Below, in pieces: positions 19,874 through 29,997 of a stretch of 64,000 nucleotides of DNA (its first letter is position 1; the number at the start of each line of letters is the position of its first letter). This stretch comes from SZUA-22 sp963751695. GTDB taxonomy: Bacteria > Bacteroidota > Ignavibacteria > Ignavibacteriales > Melioribacteraceae. The DNA lies in NCBI GenBank assembly GCA_963751695.1, contig CAVVVP010000003.1, positions 971,399 through 1,035,398 on the forward strand, in the 5' to 3' direction. The translations under genes and the position numbers were made by a program. The notes beneath the pieces were generated by a model. The model was not told the origin of the DNA. It did not search any database and worked only from the letters and a program-made list of their open reading frames with translations.

Positions 19874-20303
19874 AATCAAGTTTGAAGACAACTGCAGAAC
19901 CGTTTATTGAGATAAACGTCAATTTATTCTTAATCTTTTGATTGCCACTCTTAAAAATTATATCTAAACTTTGTAGTTGTTGCCCATTAGATTTTCTATT
20001 TCTATATGAACCGAAATCATAGGAATCACTTATTTCTATCATTGCCTTTAATCTATTGCAAAGGCGTTTTACTTCTCCTGCTTCGCTTGAGTTTGTGAAT
20101 TTATAGGTATCTTTATACAATCTAGATTCATCTGATCCATGATAAGCAAGTAGACTAGAGGCAGAAGAATAATTCTCTTTTTCACAAAGACTGAACAGTT
20201 TATTTGCAACTTCTTTTGCAGTTTCTTCACTTACTTGAGCAAATGAACTATTTAACCCAAAAACAAAAAGGAAGATTCCAAAAATACTTATTAACTTTTT
20301 CAT
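19872..20303 (-). CDS. hypothetical secreted protein
   Basis: Protein of 143 aa with a clean signal peptide: KK, then the hydrophobic stretch LISIFGIFLFVFGLNSSFA, with cleavage after AQ. The mature part (VSEETAKEVANKLFSLCEKE, then a beta-rich end LTFISINGSAVVFKLD) resembles small periplasmic stress-type proteins such as DUF4019 or DUF3887, but no family is certain. It lies 29 nt before amn on the same strand's downstream side. Confidence 0.65.
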   Translation of the reverse strand: MKKLISIFGIFLFVFGLNSSFAQVSEETAKEVANKLFSLCEKENYSSASSLLAYHGSDESRLYKDTYKFTNSSEAGEVKRLCNRLKAMIEISDSYDFGSYRNRKSNGQQLQSLDIIFKSGNQKIKNKLTFISINGSAVVFKLD

Positions 20304-20332
20304 AATAATTTAAAGATTATTTATAATATTGT

Positions 20333-21106
20333 TTAATACCTAAAGTGCTTAATTTGTTCCCCCTTTGATCCAATTTCTGTCATGGCCTCAATCCCAAGAT
20401 CAAGATGTGTATCGACAAATTGGTTTGTAACTTTATTATCTGATTCTTCTGTTTTTACACCCTCAGGCTCCATTGGAAGATCGGTAACTAACAAAAGAGC
20501 ACCACGGTCTATCTGATTTGCATATCCAACAATGAATATAGTTGCTGTTTCCATATCTATACCAATCGCACCGATTTTTCTTAAGTAGTCCTTAAATTCA
20601 ATGTCCCACTCCCATAATCTTCTGTTCGTTGTATAAACTACGCCGGTACGATATTCAAAACCGCGTTCAATGATTTTATCTGAAACAAACTTATGAAGCT
20701 TAAAAGATGGTAGAGCTGGAACTTCAGGAGGCATATAATCCTTACCAGTTCCTTCACCCCTAATCGCAGCAATCGGAAGAATAAAATGTCCTAGCTCAGT
20801 AGACTTCTTTAATCCACCACATTTGCCCAAAAAAAGGACTCCTTTAGGTTGTCTTGCAATCAAAAGATCCATTATCGTTGCTGCGTTTGGAGAACCCATT
20901 CCATAGTTGATAATTGAAAGACCGACACTGTTTGTTGCAGTTTGCATTGGTCTCTCAAGTCCTTGAACATCACAACCGAATTTGTCAGCAAATCTGGTTA
21001 CATAGTCTTTAAAGTTGGTGATGAGTAAATAATCACCAAATTCGTCTATTTTTGTTCCAGAATATCTTGGGAGCCAATTTTTTGCTATTTCAAGTTTTGA
21101 GATCAT
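20333..21106 (-). CDS. amn: AMP nucleosidase
   Basis: Protein of 257 aa in the purine nucleoside phosphorylase/MTAN fold: INYGMGSPNAATIMDLL, GVLFLGKCGGLKKS, IGAIGIDMETATIFIVGY (the ribose-binding MET region) and LLVTDLPMEPEGVKT. It matches the short Bacteroidota-type AMP nucleosidase that lacks the N-terminal regulatory domain of E. coli Amn. It hydrolyses AMP to adenine and ribose 5-phosphate. The start overlaps the stop of the PAP2 gene by 4 bases (21103-21106). Confidence 0.88.
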   Translation of the reverse strand: MISKLEIAKNWLPRYSGTKIDEFGDYLLITNFKDYVTRFADKFGCDVQGLERPMQTATNSVGLSIINYGMGSPNAATIMDLLIARQPKGVLFLGKCGGLKKSTELGHFILPIAAIRGEGTGKDYMPPEVPALPSFKLHKFVSDKIIERGFEYRTGVVYTTNRRLWEWDIEFKDYLRKIGAIGIDMETATIFIVGYANQIDRGALLLVTDLPMEPEGVKTEESDNKVTNQFVDTHLDLGIEAMTEIGSKGEQIKHFRY

Positions 21107-21672
21107 TCATTCACCGTTTTTGCTCTTTTAAGTAAAATTTCATCAATTTTCAGAGCACCAATTGCCATGTAATGGCCAATTATCATACCAATAATTGCTC
21201 CCACAAAAATATCTGAAAAATAATGTACTCCGACAATCGGACGAGACAGAGCCATTACTGCGGCAATTATTATCAAAGCTATCTTATACTTCGGAAATAA
21301 TTTACTAAAAAAAAAGGCGGCTGCAAAATTATTTACGGCATGAGATGATGGCATAGAATATGATTTAGAACAACCAATAAGCAGATTTACATCAGATAAA
21401 GCATTGCATGGTCTGATTCTTTCAAAAAGTTGTTTGAGTATTTGACTGCTGAATTGGTCTGAAATAGTTATTACTAATATTATGCCGATTGCTGATATTC
21501 TACCAATTCTTCCACCTTTGATTATCAGAATCAGCCAAAAGATGATGTAAACTAGGTACCAACTTTTTACGTTTGTAATGTAAGGAAAGAAATTATCGAA
21601 AAAAGGGTTTGATATTGATACATTTAGAAAATAAAAAATAGAGACATCTATATTGCACAAAAAATCAGCCAT
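21103..21672 (-). CDS. PAP2 family phosphatase, membrane
   Basis: Protein of 189 aa with about five membrane segments. The acid phosphatase motifs are KQLFERIRPCN (KxxxxxxRP), SYSMPSSHAVN (PSGH-type) and SRPIVGVHYFSDIFVGA (SRxxxxxHxxxD). It is likely a lipid or undecaprenyl-pyrophosphate phosphatase. It is coupled by a 4-base overlap to amn downstream. Confidence 0.9.
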   Translation of the reverse strand: MADFLCNIDVSIFYFLNVSISNPFFDNFFPYITNVKSWYLVYIIFWLILIIKGGRIGRISAIGIILVITISDQFSSQILKQLFERIRPCNALSDVNLLIGCSKSYSMPSSHAVNNFAAAFFFSKLFPKYKIALIIIAAVMALSRPIVGVHYFSDIFVGAIIGMIIGHYMAIGALKIDEILLKRAKTVNE

Positions 21673-21802
21673 AAACTTAATTTTCTTAAAATATTATGCT
21701 AAAAATGGTTAATATTGCACTTTACAATTATAGAACAAATAGAACTAAATATAACAATTTTATTCTTATTGTTAACACATTTATGCTGCCGATTCAAACG
21801 AT

Positions 21803-23125
21803 ATGAAAAAGTTTATAAAAAGTAATTTCTCAAACAGAAATAATGGTGAATCCAAAAGTGCGGATTTTAATGATCATTTAGAATTCAACGATTTTGTTGA
21901 TTACGCCGCGGTAGGTATCTTCAAGCTTGACATGAACACTAACATTGAGTACGCAAACCAAGCCTTTGCACAGATGCTAGATTTTAAAAGTCGCTCAGAT
22001 CTTTTTGGAGTTAATTTCCAAGACGAGTTAATATCTGAATCAACTGATTGGGAAAAAATTAGATCAAAGCTTTATAAGCATCGAATAGCCAAAAATCATA
22101 TTATTCCACTTAAACAAAATAGCGGTGCATCAATTTTTGTAAGAGTAGATATGAGGGCTGCTTCTGATGAAAGCGGAAATCCACAATTCTTTGAAGGTAG
22201 TGTAACAGATGTTTCCGAGTTTGTTAAAAATGAAATGCGAATTAAAAAAGAACTTGAAGCTCTGCGATCTGATAAAAATCTTCCACCGACTATAGAAAAT
22301 CAACCAGAGATCGACACTAAATACCTTTCAGATCTTGCACAGAAAATCAAAACCCCAATCAATTCAATAATTGGATTTTTTACTCTGATTGAACAAGGAT
22401 TAATTAATTCGGACGAGGAGTTGAAAGATTTTTCAAAGAAGACTAAACAATCAGCTAACTCTCTTCTTTCAGTTGTTGAGGGAATAAAGGCAAAAGTTGT
22501 AGAACTCACTCCCGATCCAGCAATATTTATCGAAAATAATAAAGTAATTGCAGAAGAGGAACTTGAGGAAATAGTGGATGAAGAAATTATTCAAGAACCT
22601 GAAATTCTGGAAGAAGATTTAGAATTAGAAGAAGAGTTAGAACAACCATTAGAAGTTAAGGATAACGGTAATGGTAAAACATCTCAGATTCCACTTACTA
22701 AAATCTTGCTGGTTGAAGATAATCCGATTAGTACGAATGTGGAAATGCGTTTACTAAAAGAGAGTGGTTATAGTGTTGTTGCTGTGAAGAATGGTGAGGA
22801 TGCAGTTGAAGCTGTAAAGACAAATGAATTTAGTTTAGTTCTGATGGATGTGGAAATGCCGGATATGGATGGAATAAAAGCGACTCAGATTATTAGAGAT
22901 CTTAAAGCACCGATCAATAAAATTCCGATTATTGCAGTTACCGCACATTCAAGCATGAAAGATAGAGAAAAATGTTTAGCATCAGGTATGAACGATTATA
23001 TAGCTAAACCAATCAATATTAAATTTTATGAGAATGACCATAGATCAATGGTTAAAAAGAAAAGTTGTGAGTTAGTATTTCTTGTTTTCAATTTTATTAC
23101 AAGTGAGTATTTATTATCCAACTAA
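21803..23125 (+). CDS. PAS - degenerate DHp - acidic linker - receiver protein
   Basis: PAS domain at residues 31-140; DHp-like helices at 174-228, where the histidine of SHEIRTP is replaced by Gln180 (LAQKIKTPINSIIGF). A very acidic linker follows at 250-285, then a complete receiver domain from 299 (ED305-306, Asp349 in LMDVEMPD, VTAHS, AKP). There is no HATPase domain. It cannot autophosphorylate and must take phosphate from another kinase. The last residues after KPINI look out of frame. A shift near 23021-23027 would instead give MRMTIDQWLKRK and a stop at 23075, a far more usual end of a receiver helix. Output is unknown. Confidence 0.8.
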   Translation: MKKFIKSNFSNRNNGESKSADFNDHLEFNDFVDYAAVGIFKLDMNTNIEYANQAFAQMLDFKSRSDLFGVNFQDELISESTDWEKIRSKLYKHRIAKNHIIPLKQNSGASIFVRVDMRAASDESGNPQFFEGSVTDVSEFVKNEMRIKKELEALRSDKNLPPTIENQPEIDTKYLSDLAQKIKTPINSIIGFFTLIEQGLINSDEELKDFSKKTKQSANSLLSVVEGIKAKVVELTPDPAIFIENNKVIAEEELEEIVDEEIIQEPEILEEDLELEEELEQPLEVKDNGNGKTSQIPLTKILLVEDNPISTNVEMRLLKESGYSVVAVKNGEDAVEAVKTNEFSLVLMDVEMPDMDGIKATQIIRDLKAPINKIPIIAVTAHSSMKDREKCLASGMNDYIAKPINIKFYENDHRSMVKKKSCELVFLVFNFITSEYLLSN

Positions 23126-23139
23126 ATTAGGAGCGGCTA

Positions 23140-23541
23140 ATGGAAGATTTCAACGAATTGCACATTGAGGAAGAATCGATACCTCAATCAAAACCAATGG
23201 GTATATTCGGAATGTTATTTACTAAAATGACAACTGATATGAAATTTGTGGGAATGTTTACCATTATCTATGGTGTGATGACGAGTTTGTCTATAATTGG
23301 GGCAATTGTTGGAGTGCCTTTAATTTTTGCTGGACTGCGTATAAGGGAAGCTGCTGATGAGTTTAATGCCTTTAGATTAACTAATGATAATAACTCATTG
23401 AAGCGGGGATTCGAACTTCAGGGTAAATATTTTTATATTCAAAAAATTATCATCATTGTAGGCTTAGTAGTTTTTGCACTTTATATAATTGGGATCATTA
23501 TTTTTGGAATATCAATGTTCAGTGCTTACAGCGATTATTAA
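23140..23541 (+). CDS. small membrane protein, DUF5362-like
   Basis: Protein of 133 aa after the ribosome site TAGGAGCGGCTA. Residues about 37-68 form a hydrophobic hairpin (MFTIIYGVMTSLSIIGAIVG), followed by a charged stretch LRIREAADEFNAF. A second membrane segment (IIIIVGLVVFALYIIGIII) is near the end. The layout suits the DUF5362 family of Bacteroidota membrane proteins; no function is known. It follows the receiver-domain gene closely and may share its transcript. Confidence 0.65.
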   Translation: MEDFNELHIEEESIPQSKPMGIFGMLFTKMTTDMKFVGMFTIIYGVMTSLSIIGAIVGVPLIFAGLRIREAADEFNAFRLTNDNNSLKRGFELQGKYFYIQKIIIIVGLVVFALYIIGIIIFGISMFSAYSDY

Positions 23542-23634
23542 GGATATTCTTAGTCAGACAGACTTTTTTAGATTATAGTCGAATTGTTTTTGGCCATAAC
23601 TTGATTAATTATTATTAAATATTAATTCATACTA

Positions 23635-24054
23635 ATGAGTATTGATATTTATACCTTATTTACTTCAGAAATTATTATTCGTCCAGATGATATTGATCTT
23701 AACGATCATGTCCATTTTACAAAATACCTAGACTTTTTTCTTGCTGCCAGATATGAGCAAATGGAGAGAAATTATAAAATATCAATGGAAGAATTTTGGG
23801 AAATGCGGTTAAATTGGGTTGCATCCAGCATGCATATAAACTATAAACGGGCATTAAAGCTACGTGATACAGCCTTAATTAAAACACAAGTTGAATCATT
23901 TGATAAAGCACAAGTAACTGTTAATTTTTGGATTCACAGTAAAAAGAGCAATAAGCTAGCTGCGGACGGGAATGGTGTGTTTACGCTTATTAATATCGAT
24001 AGTGGTAGACCAACCAGAATACCGAAAGAGATAATTAATCGTTATAGTATCTGA
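23635..24054 (+). CDS. acyl-CoA thioesterase (hot-dog fold)
   Basis: Protein of 139 aa of the YbgC/FadM-like 4-hydroxybenzoyl-CoA thioesterase type. RPDDIDLNDHVHFTKYLDFF carries the catalytic Asp region (usually D-x-D-x-x-x-H-V-N-N; here the Asn positions differ). VASSMHINYKRALKLRD and FWIHSKKSNKLAADGNGVF follow. It hydrolyses acyl-CoA; chain preference is unknown. It converges with glyS, with 2 nt between the stops. Confidence 0.8.
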   Translation: MSIDIYTLFTSEIIIRPDDIDLNDHVHFTKYLDFFLAARYEQMERNYKISMEEFWEMRLNWVASSMHINYKRALKLRDTALIKTQVESFDKAQVTVNFWIHSKKSNKLAADGNGVFTLINIDSGRPTRIPKEIINRYSI

Positions 24055-24056
24055 TC

Positions 24057-25514
24057 TTACTTTAGTTTATTTAATAAATACTCAAGTAATCCTTTGATCT
24101 CAATTCTTTCTTGCTCCATACTGTCCCTTTCGCGGACAGTGACTGTTTGATCTTCAAATGTTTGATTATCTACAGTAATACAGAATGGAGTTCCTGCTTC
24201 ATCTTGTCTTCTGTATCTTCTTCCAACTGCTCCCTTAGAATCGTAGAAGACTTTCATGAAGGGTCTGAGGTCAGCCTCAATCTCACGTGCGATTTCCGGC
24301 ATTCCATCCTTATTTACTAGTGGAAAGATTGCAGCTTTAATCGGAGCTAACTTGGGATGAAACTTCATCACCACGCGCTGTTCGTTGTTCACCTCTTCCT
24401 CATGATAGGCATTTATTAGAAACGCCATAAAGGACCGGCTTGCACCAGCTGAGGTTTCAATTATATAGGGAATAAATTTTTCCTTTGTTTCGTCATCAAA
24501 ATATAACTGAGATTTACCAGAAAACTCCTGATGTCTTCCTAAATCGAAATCGGTTCTATTATGTATCCCCTCTATCTCCCCCCAACCAAAAGGAAATTCA
24601 TATTCAACATCAGTTGCTTCTTTTGCATAGTGAGCTAACTTGTCTGAAGGATGGTCATGGAATCTCAATTTCTCAGAACTAATTCCTAGGTTTTTATACC
24701 ACTCAATTCTTCTTTCTTTCCAGTCATCATAGTTTTCTTTGTCTTCTTCAGGATTTACAAAATATTGCATCTCCATCTGTTCAAATTCACGTGTGCGGAA
24801 AAGAAAATTTTTTGTGTTGATCTCATTTCTGAATGCCTTGCCTATCTGGGCAATTCCAAAAGGTAATTTCTGACGAGAGGAATTAAGTACATTGGTAAAG
24901 TTAACAAAAATACCTTGAGCAGTTTCTGGACGAAGAAAAACTGTGTTGTCATCGCTTTCAATTGGGCCAACAAATGTTTTAAACATTAAGTTGAAGTTAC
25001 GAGGCTCTGTAAATTCACCCTTTGTTCCACAATTAGGACAGTTACTTTCTCCTAGCAATTTAAAGGAAAGATCTTTGTTTTCAAGTATTGCTTCAAATCT
25101 TTCATCAAGTTCTTCGTGGATTTGATAAATTTTCTCTAATTCAGATTTGTGATCATCTGACAGATTTTCTTCAAAAGCTCGTATAATTTTCTTCTTTTTC
25201 TTATCAGAGATTGCATCACCAAGTGTATCAACTCTAAAGCGGCTCTTGCATTGTTTACAGTCAATCATCGGGTCTGTAAAATTAGCAACATGGCCAGAAG
25301 CTTCCCAGACTCTTGGGTGCATAAGAATCGAAGCGTCTAAGCCTTCCACATCCTCCCGATACGTCATCGACTTCCACCACTCTTCTTTTATGTTCTTCAA
25401 TAATTCTACTCCGAGTGGACCATAATCCCAACAGCCATTTAAGCCACCATAAATTTCACTTGATTGAAATACAAATCCACGTCTTTTCGAAAGTGATACC
25501 ACTTTTTCTATCAC
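24057..25514 (-). CDS. glyS: glycyl-tRNA synthetase, single-chain dimeric type
   Basis: Protein of 485 aa, class II synthetase. Motifs include RRGFVFQSSEIYGGLNGCWD at the start, FNLMFKTFVGPIE, RPETAQGIFVNF, FGIAQIGKAFRNEI (motif 2) and VIETSAGASRSFMAFL (motif 3), plus two CxxC pairs (CKQCKSRF, CPNCGTKGE). The anticodon-binding domain occupies the last 100 residues. This is the archaeal/eukaryal-like alpha2 form used by Bacteroidota and relatives, not the alpha2beta2 glyQ/glyS form. Essential for translation. Confidence 0.95.
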   Translation of the reverse strand: MIEKVVSLSKRRGFVFQSSEIYGGLNGCWDYGPLGVELLKNIKEEWWKSMTYREDVEGLDASILMHPRVWEASGHVANFTDPMIDCKQCKSRFRVDTLGDAISDKKKKKIIRAFEENLSDDHKSELEKIYQIHEELDERFEAILENKDLSFKLLGESNCPNCGTKGEFTEPRNFNLMFKTFVGPIESDDNTVFLRPETAQGIFVNFTNVLNSSRQKLPFGIAQIGKAFRNEINTKNFLFRTREFEQMEMQYFVNPEEDKENYDDWKERRIEWYKNLGISSEKLRFHDHPSDKLAHYAKEATDVEYEFPFGWGEIEGIHNRTDFDLGRHQEFSGKSQLYFDDETKEKFIPYIIETSAGASRSFMAFLINAYHEEEVNNEQRVVMKFHPKLAPIKAAIFPLVNKDGMPEIAREIEADLRPFMKVFYDSKGAVGRRYRRQDEAGTPFCITVDNQTFEDQTVTVRERDSMEQERIEIKGLLEYLLNKLK

Positions 25515-25606
25515 TGTTTGATTCTTCTGTGCGATAATAAACCCCTGGTAATTTTATAAATCGAAATGCAAATATAACAAATTGGTTTTCTTTTCAGAAA
25601 AAGAAA

Positions 25607-27445
25607 TTATTTTATAAGAATCATTCCTTTAGTTTGAGAGAAAGATTCTGTAACAAGCTGATAATAGTAAACACCACTTGATAGATTACCAAAATTAGAG
25701 CTATTAAAAATCACTTCATGTGTCCCTTTTCCAAGCTCTCTATTTACTAAAAGATCCACAAGTTCTCCGAGTGAGTTGAAAACTCGCAATTGGACTTTAT
25801 CTCTGTGCTTAAGATTGAATTTAATCGTTGTTGATGGGTTAAAAGGATTTGGATAATTTGGGAAAAGCTCAAAATTATCAGCAACGATTTCATCTTTTAC
25901 TGAAGTTGTTGGACCACGATAAATAATTCTAAATGCATCTGCGACAACAAAGCCATCTGCATCGTCGGTAATATTTATACTGATTGGACCAAGATTTCCC
26001 ATATCTATTTGAGTAAGGTGATTCCATTGTCCTCCAGCAAGCTTTTGCGATCTTTCTACAATGGTTTGGTTCCCACTCGCATCAACAACAAATTGTGTAT
26101 TGCTTGCGCCTGCACTGTTGCTAGGCCACCATCCATAAATGTCGTAAACGCCGGATTCAACTGTCTCTGTTTGGTAGGATATCGCATTCTGGCCTCCACC
26201 CGATTGAACATAATTAAAATCATCACTGTAAAACTCTAAACCAGATTGAGAAGTTTCCCATGGTCCATAAGCAACAGCATCTTTATTATCCAGAAGAATA
26301 TGTTTTGGATGAGAAATTTCAAGGTATTCTGCAAGGCCATATACTGTGGTGTATCCAAATTGGAAAAGATTTTCATTCGTAACCCACACTCCATTTGAAT
26401 ACTGATCATAAGGTGTTTCGTATGTCAGAGCCATTGTTTGCTCGCCGTAATTATTCCATTGGAAACCCTCTGGAAAATAATCTCTAAGATTAGATTCCCT
26501 ATAATCAGACTTTTTAAAGTAGGGGAGATCAGAGATCATTAGATTTGAGAATTGATATTCTCTAAGATAAAAGAATTCTGATGTTGAACTTGCAGTGTGA
26601 ATCCAGAATGTTGGATATGGGGAAGCTTGGGAATGAAGATTTAAGAAGGCAGAAATTACGTTTTCACTATTTATCTCTTTCATTCTATTCTTTAAAAGTA
26701 GAACTGCTGCGGATGTTTCATTATCACCATAATTCCAATCACGTTCTTGGTCAACCCCGTTATAGTTAGTTCGAGATCTCCCATAAAAAACTCCATCTGG
26801 ATTATTGAATGGGTATAAATAGAACTTGATCTTTTTTCTATAGTGTGCAATTACTTCATCATTCTCAAGAAGTTTTTGCATAATACCATCAAAATGCCAT
26901 GAGCTTGGGGTTTCTCCAGGATGAGTTCGAGCATGTATCCACACATTAACCTTTTCGTTATCTGGAACAGTTGGGTCTGTTAATATCATTTCTTGAACTG
27001 GCAAATTCTTTTCTGTATAACCAAGCGTATCGATAGTTACGTATTCACTTTCAGCCCACTCAGAGAGGCGTTGTTGAAGGTAACTATAATTATAGGGTGT
27101 GTAGTAAGCTACAAATACTGTGTCTTCTTCAAAAGTTTTCTGGAAGACATTATATGATGGAGCTTCTGTCTCGGTAAATCTAATATACTCTTTATCATCG
27201 TAAGAATACATTGGTCGGTTTACATCGCTGGTTGGAATGATTATTCTAATATAGTTGTCTTGCACTCCAGAAATCCTAAAGTAAAACCATCTACCCCCGA
27301 TATCCGAAATAGTTGTAATCTCATAATTTACTGAGTCGGTTGTAGTAACAGTGCCAAGATTTCCACTTTCAAAATCTGCGTCAAATTTAATTTGGGCAAA
27401 TATGGTTTGTGAAAATAATAAAATAATAAATATGAGTTTTTTCAT
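25607..27445 (-). CDS. secreted M14 zinc carboxypeptidase with T9SS sorting domain
   Basis: Protein of 612 aa. The signal peptide ends at IFAQ. The zinc motif is HARTHPGE (His175/Glu178) and the third ligand is in FLNLHSQAS near residue 270; ALTYETPYDQ may supply the catalytic Glu region. A Golvesin-like beta domain (GVYDIYGWWPSNSAGASN) is near 430-500. The Type IX sorting domain starts at FELFPNYPNPFNPSTTIK and ends KGMILIK, so the protein is exported across the outer membrane and anchored or released. Lower-case evidence for substrate is lacking; peptide degradation for nutrition is the simplest role. Confidence 0.9.
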   Translation of the reverse strand: MKKLIFIILLFSQTIFAQIKFDADFESGNLGTVTTTDSVNYEITTISDIGGRWFYFRISGVQDNYIRIIIPTSDVNRPMYSYDDKEYIRFTETEAPSYNVFQKTFEEDTVFVAYYTPYNYSYLQQRLSEWAESEYVTIDTLGYTEKNLPVQEMILTDPTVPDNEKVNVWIHARTHPGETPSSWHFDGIMQKLLENDEVIAHYRKKIKFYLYPFNNPDGVFYGRSRTNYNGVDQERDWNYGDNETSAAVLLLKNRMKEINSENVISAFLNLHSQASPYPTFWIHTASSTSEFFYLREYQFSNLMISDLPYFKKSDYRESNLRDYFPEGFQWNNYGEQTMALTYETPYDQYSNGVWVTNENLFQFGYTTVYGLAEYLEISHPKHILLDNKDAVAYGPWETSQSGLEFYSDDFNYVQSGGGQNAISYQTETVESGVYDIYGWWPSNSAGASNTQFVVDASGNQTIVERSQKLAGGQWNHLTQIDMGNLGPISINITDDADGFVVADAFRIIYRGPTTSVKDEIVADNFELFPNYPNPFNPSTTIKFNLKHRDKVQLRVFNSLGELVDLLVNRELGKGTHEVIFNSSNFGNLSSGVYYYQLVTESFSQTKGMILIK

Positions 27446-27480
27446 AGTATGGTCTTCGATTTTGGGTGTAGAATTAAATA

Positions 27481-28552
27481 TTAGCCGTTCTTCAGTTTTT
27501 CGGTTTTTTCAGCGAGTTGGAGTTTCTCGATCAACTCTGAAAGATCGCCTTCCATTATGTTTGTAAGATTGTAGAGGGTAAGTCCAATGCGATGATCGGT
27601 AACACGATTTTGAGGATAGTTATACGTTCGAATCTTATCTGATCTATCCCCACTTTTGACAAGTGATTTCCTTTGTTCTGATATTTCACTCTCTTGCTCA
27701 CGCACTTTTACATCGTAAAGTCTGGTTTTTAAAACTTTTAAGGCCTTTTGACGATTTTTTAATTGCGATCTCTCATCCTGACATTGAACAACTATGCCTG
27801 TAGGAATATGAGTCATACGAATTGCTGAATCAGTTTTATTAACATGCTGCCCACCAGCACCGCTTGCACGGTAAGTGTCAACTCTAACGTCGCTCATATC
27901 AACATCTATCTCCACATCTTCTGCTTCTGGCATGACAACAACAGATGCAGCAGAAGTATGAACTCTTCCGCTTGCTTCAGTTGCGGGAACTCGCTGAACT
28001 CTGTGCACTCCACTTTCATATTTCAGCATTCCAAAGATACCGTCACCGCGCACTGACATCACCGACTCCTTTATACCTCCCATTGTTGCTTCATTGAGGT
28101 CCATAAGTTCAATTGTCCAACCTTTGATTTCGGCATATCGGGTATACATTCTAAGAAGATCACCTGCAAAAAGTCCAGCTTCTTCGCCACCGGTTCCTGC
28201 ACGAATTTCCAAGATCACATCTTGATCGTCTTGAGGATCCTTTGGTATAATCATAACTTTAATTTTTTCTTCTAGTTCGACCTGCTCTATTTTTAGGTCA
28301 CTTAATTCTAAATTAGCCATTTCAATGAGTTCTTTATCCTCTTCGGATTCTATTACCTCTTGATTTCCATTAACTGTTCTTTTTGATTTGATTATACCTG
28401 TCGAAGGCAGCAACAATCTCCTCCAGATTGCTTCGCTCTTTGCTGAGTTTGATTAGTTTTGGCTGATCAGACATTATTTCTGGATCAGACAACTGTTCAG
28501 TGATCTGCTCATATCTTTCTTTTACTTCTATTAATTTCTCTAAAAAATCCAT
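27481..28552 (-). CDS. prfA: peptide chain release factor 1, split by a frame break
   Basis: Two frames together give one RF1. The first (from the ATG at 28552, MDFLEKLIEVKERYEQ to NQIKKNS) runs into a stop at 28370. The second carries the domain 1 remainder, the peptidyl-hydrolysis motif GGQ (in RASGAGGQHVNKTDS) and the normal C-terminus. The break is in a run of five As on the coding strand (28380-28384); six As would give NQIKKRTVNGNQEV. RF1 reads UAA/UAG and is essential, and no programmed shift is known in prfA (unlike prfB). A deletion error is the best explanation. Confidence 0.93.
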
Positions 28553-28645
28553 TGCAACTAGTATAATTTTTGAATAGTAAAAATAGGGAAGTATGGTATC
28601 AAAAACTAATAGGTGCTTACCGTAAATAGGTGAAAAATAAGACGC

Positions 28646-29997
28646 TTAAGCAATTTCTCTTAATTTTTGCAGATACTTTTCTTGAACCAGTATATTCGGA
28701 ATCTCACCAGGATTATTAGTGAGGGTAAAATCTAAATCAATCAATCTAAAAATTTTATCTAATGCATCAAACATATTTTCAGATGGGAATTCATAGTCGC
28801 GTAAGTGGTGAATTAGTTTTAATGTCTTAAACCCATCAAACCAAAGCTTTTTTTGCCTCGAGATTTGATCTATAGATTTTGTGTTTTTAAGCACTCTTTC
28901 CCAACTCTGTTCGAATTTATTTGTTACTAAAAACTGATAAAGTGAATAGCAAATATTTTTGGCTTCCATCATGTAATCCTCCGCTGCCATTGTCTGTGAA
29001 GAATGAAATAACTCTATCCATTTTTTTAAAACAACAAATGAATGCGGAGAGTAAAGCAAATATTCGTTTTGTACATTCTCTAAAAACCTTGATACCCTTT
29101 TGCCAGTACCAAATGGTACACGCCACGATCCTCTACTGGAAGGAAATACCGTAGCTCCTTCAATTTTTTTAATATCAAATATCTTCGATAGCTTTTCCAT
29201 AAAGTAAAAATCTTCGGCAGCTTTTCTTTTATTCATTCCTTGAATTTTTATATAACTGTCAACATCGCAAACCATAGTAGATCCAACGGAGTGATAGGCA
29301 AAAGGGGAGTTCGCGAATTTTAATCCAAGAACATAATAGCGCAAAAAAATTTCATAGTTGATAATAGCTTTCTGATTTTCAATGTCATCTGGAGTAGTAT
29401 GTGAAAAATTTACATATGCAGCATGAAGATCTTTGTTGTCAAATGAGTTCCGGATTGTAGAAACGTAATTTTTTGAGACGGTACAGTCAGCATCAAGGCA
29501 TATCATTATATTCTTTTGTGTTGAGGAGTAATCGAAAAGTTTTAAGGCTTCATCCATCCCAATTTTCCGAGCCAATCCTACCCCCCCTCTTTGTCATTAA
29601 GTTCGAGACCTTTAGACGAAGCATCAACCAATCCTATTGGAAGATTTGATTCATTCACTTGAGCGACTAAATTGTCTGATGTTTTTTCTTTTTGAATGAT
29701 TTGTTTAAGGAGTTGAATAGATCTGCTGTTCTCTTGTAGAATGCTATCATTGCTCGAAATAGTCCGATTTACTACAAATAGAATGAGTGTTGAATGAAAA
29801 TATTTCTGGTCGTTCTGTATGATGGAGTTTAGCAAAACTCTAATGTTGTCAAACTCTGCAATAGCTGGGATTACGACTATACTCTTATATTTTCGAGGGG
29901 CACCATAAAACTCCCAAGAATCTAATCCGTATTTCTGTAAATATTTTTCAATATGCTTGGGATAATCTGATGACATTTCAATTTTACTCGGCCTCAA
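28646..29997 (-). pseudogene. GT2-fold glycosyltransferase-like protein, broken at a G7 tract
   Basis: The N-terminal frame (29997-29578) has YKSIVVIPAIAEFDNIRVLL and ends NDKEGG-stop. The C-terminal frame (29575-28646) continues ARKIGMDEALKLF, CLDADCTVSKNY (DxD-like) and GTGKRVSRFLENV. The junction is a tract of seven Gs on the coding strand (29581-29587); eight would give NDKEGGVGLARKIG with no interruption. It is probably a glycosyltransferase with a GT-A core acting at the envelope. It overlaps miaA by 14 nt. Whether the break is a sequence error, decay or a phase-variable tract is open. Confidence 0.75.

Noticed and set aside
28370..28416. A separate start (MLLPSTG) for the long prfA frame
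   Set aside because: The first 60 codons in the other frame are plainly the RF1 N-terminus, and the joint sits at an A5 homopolymer; the internal ATG is chance.
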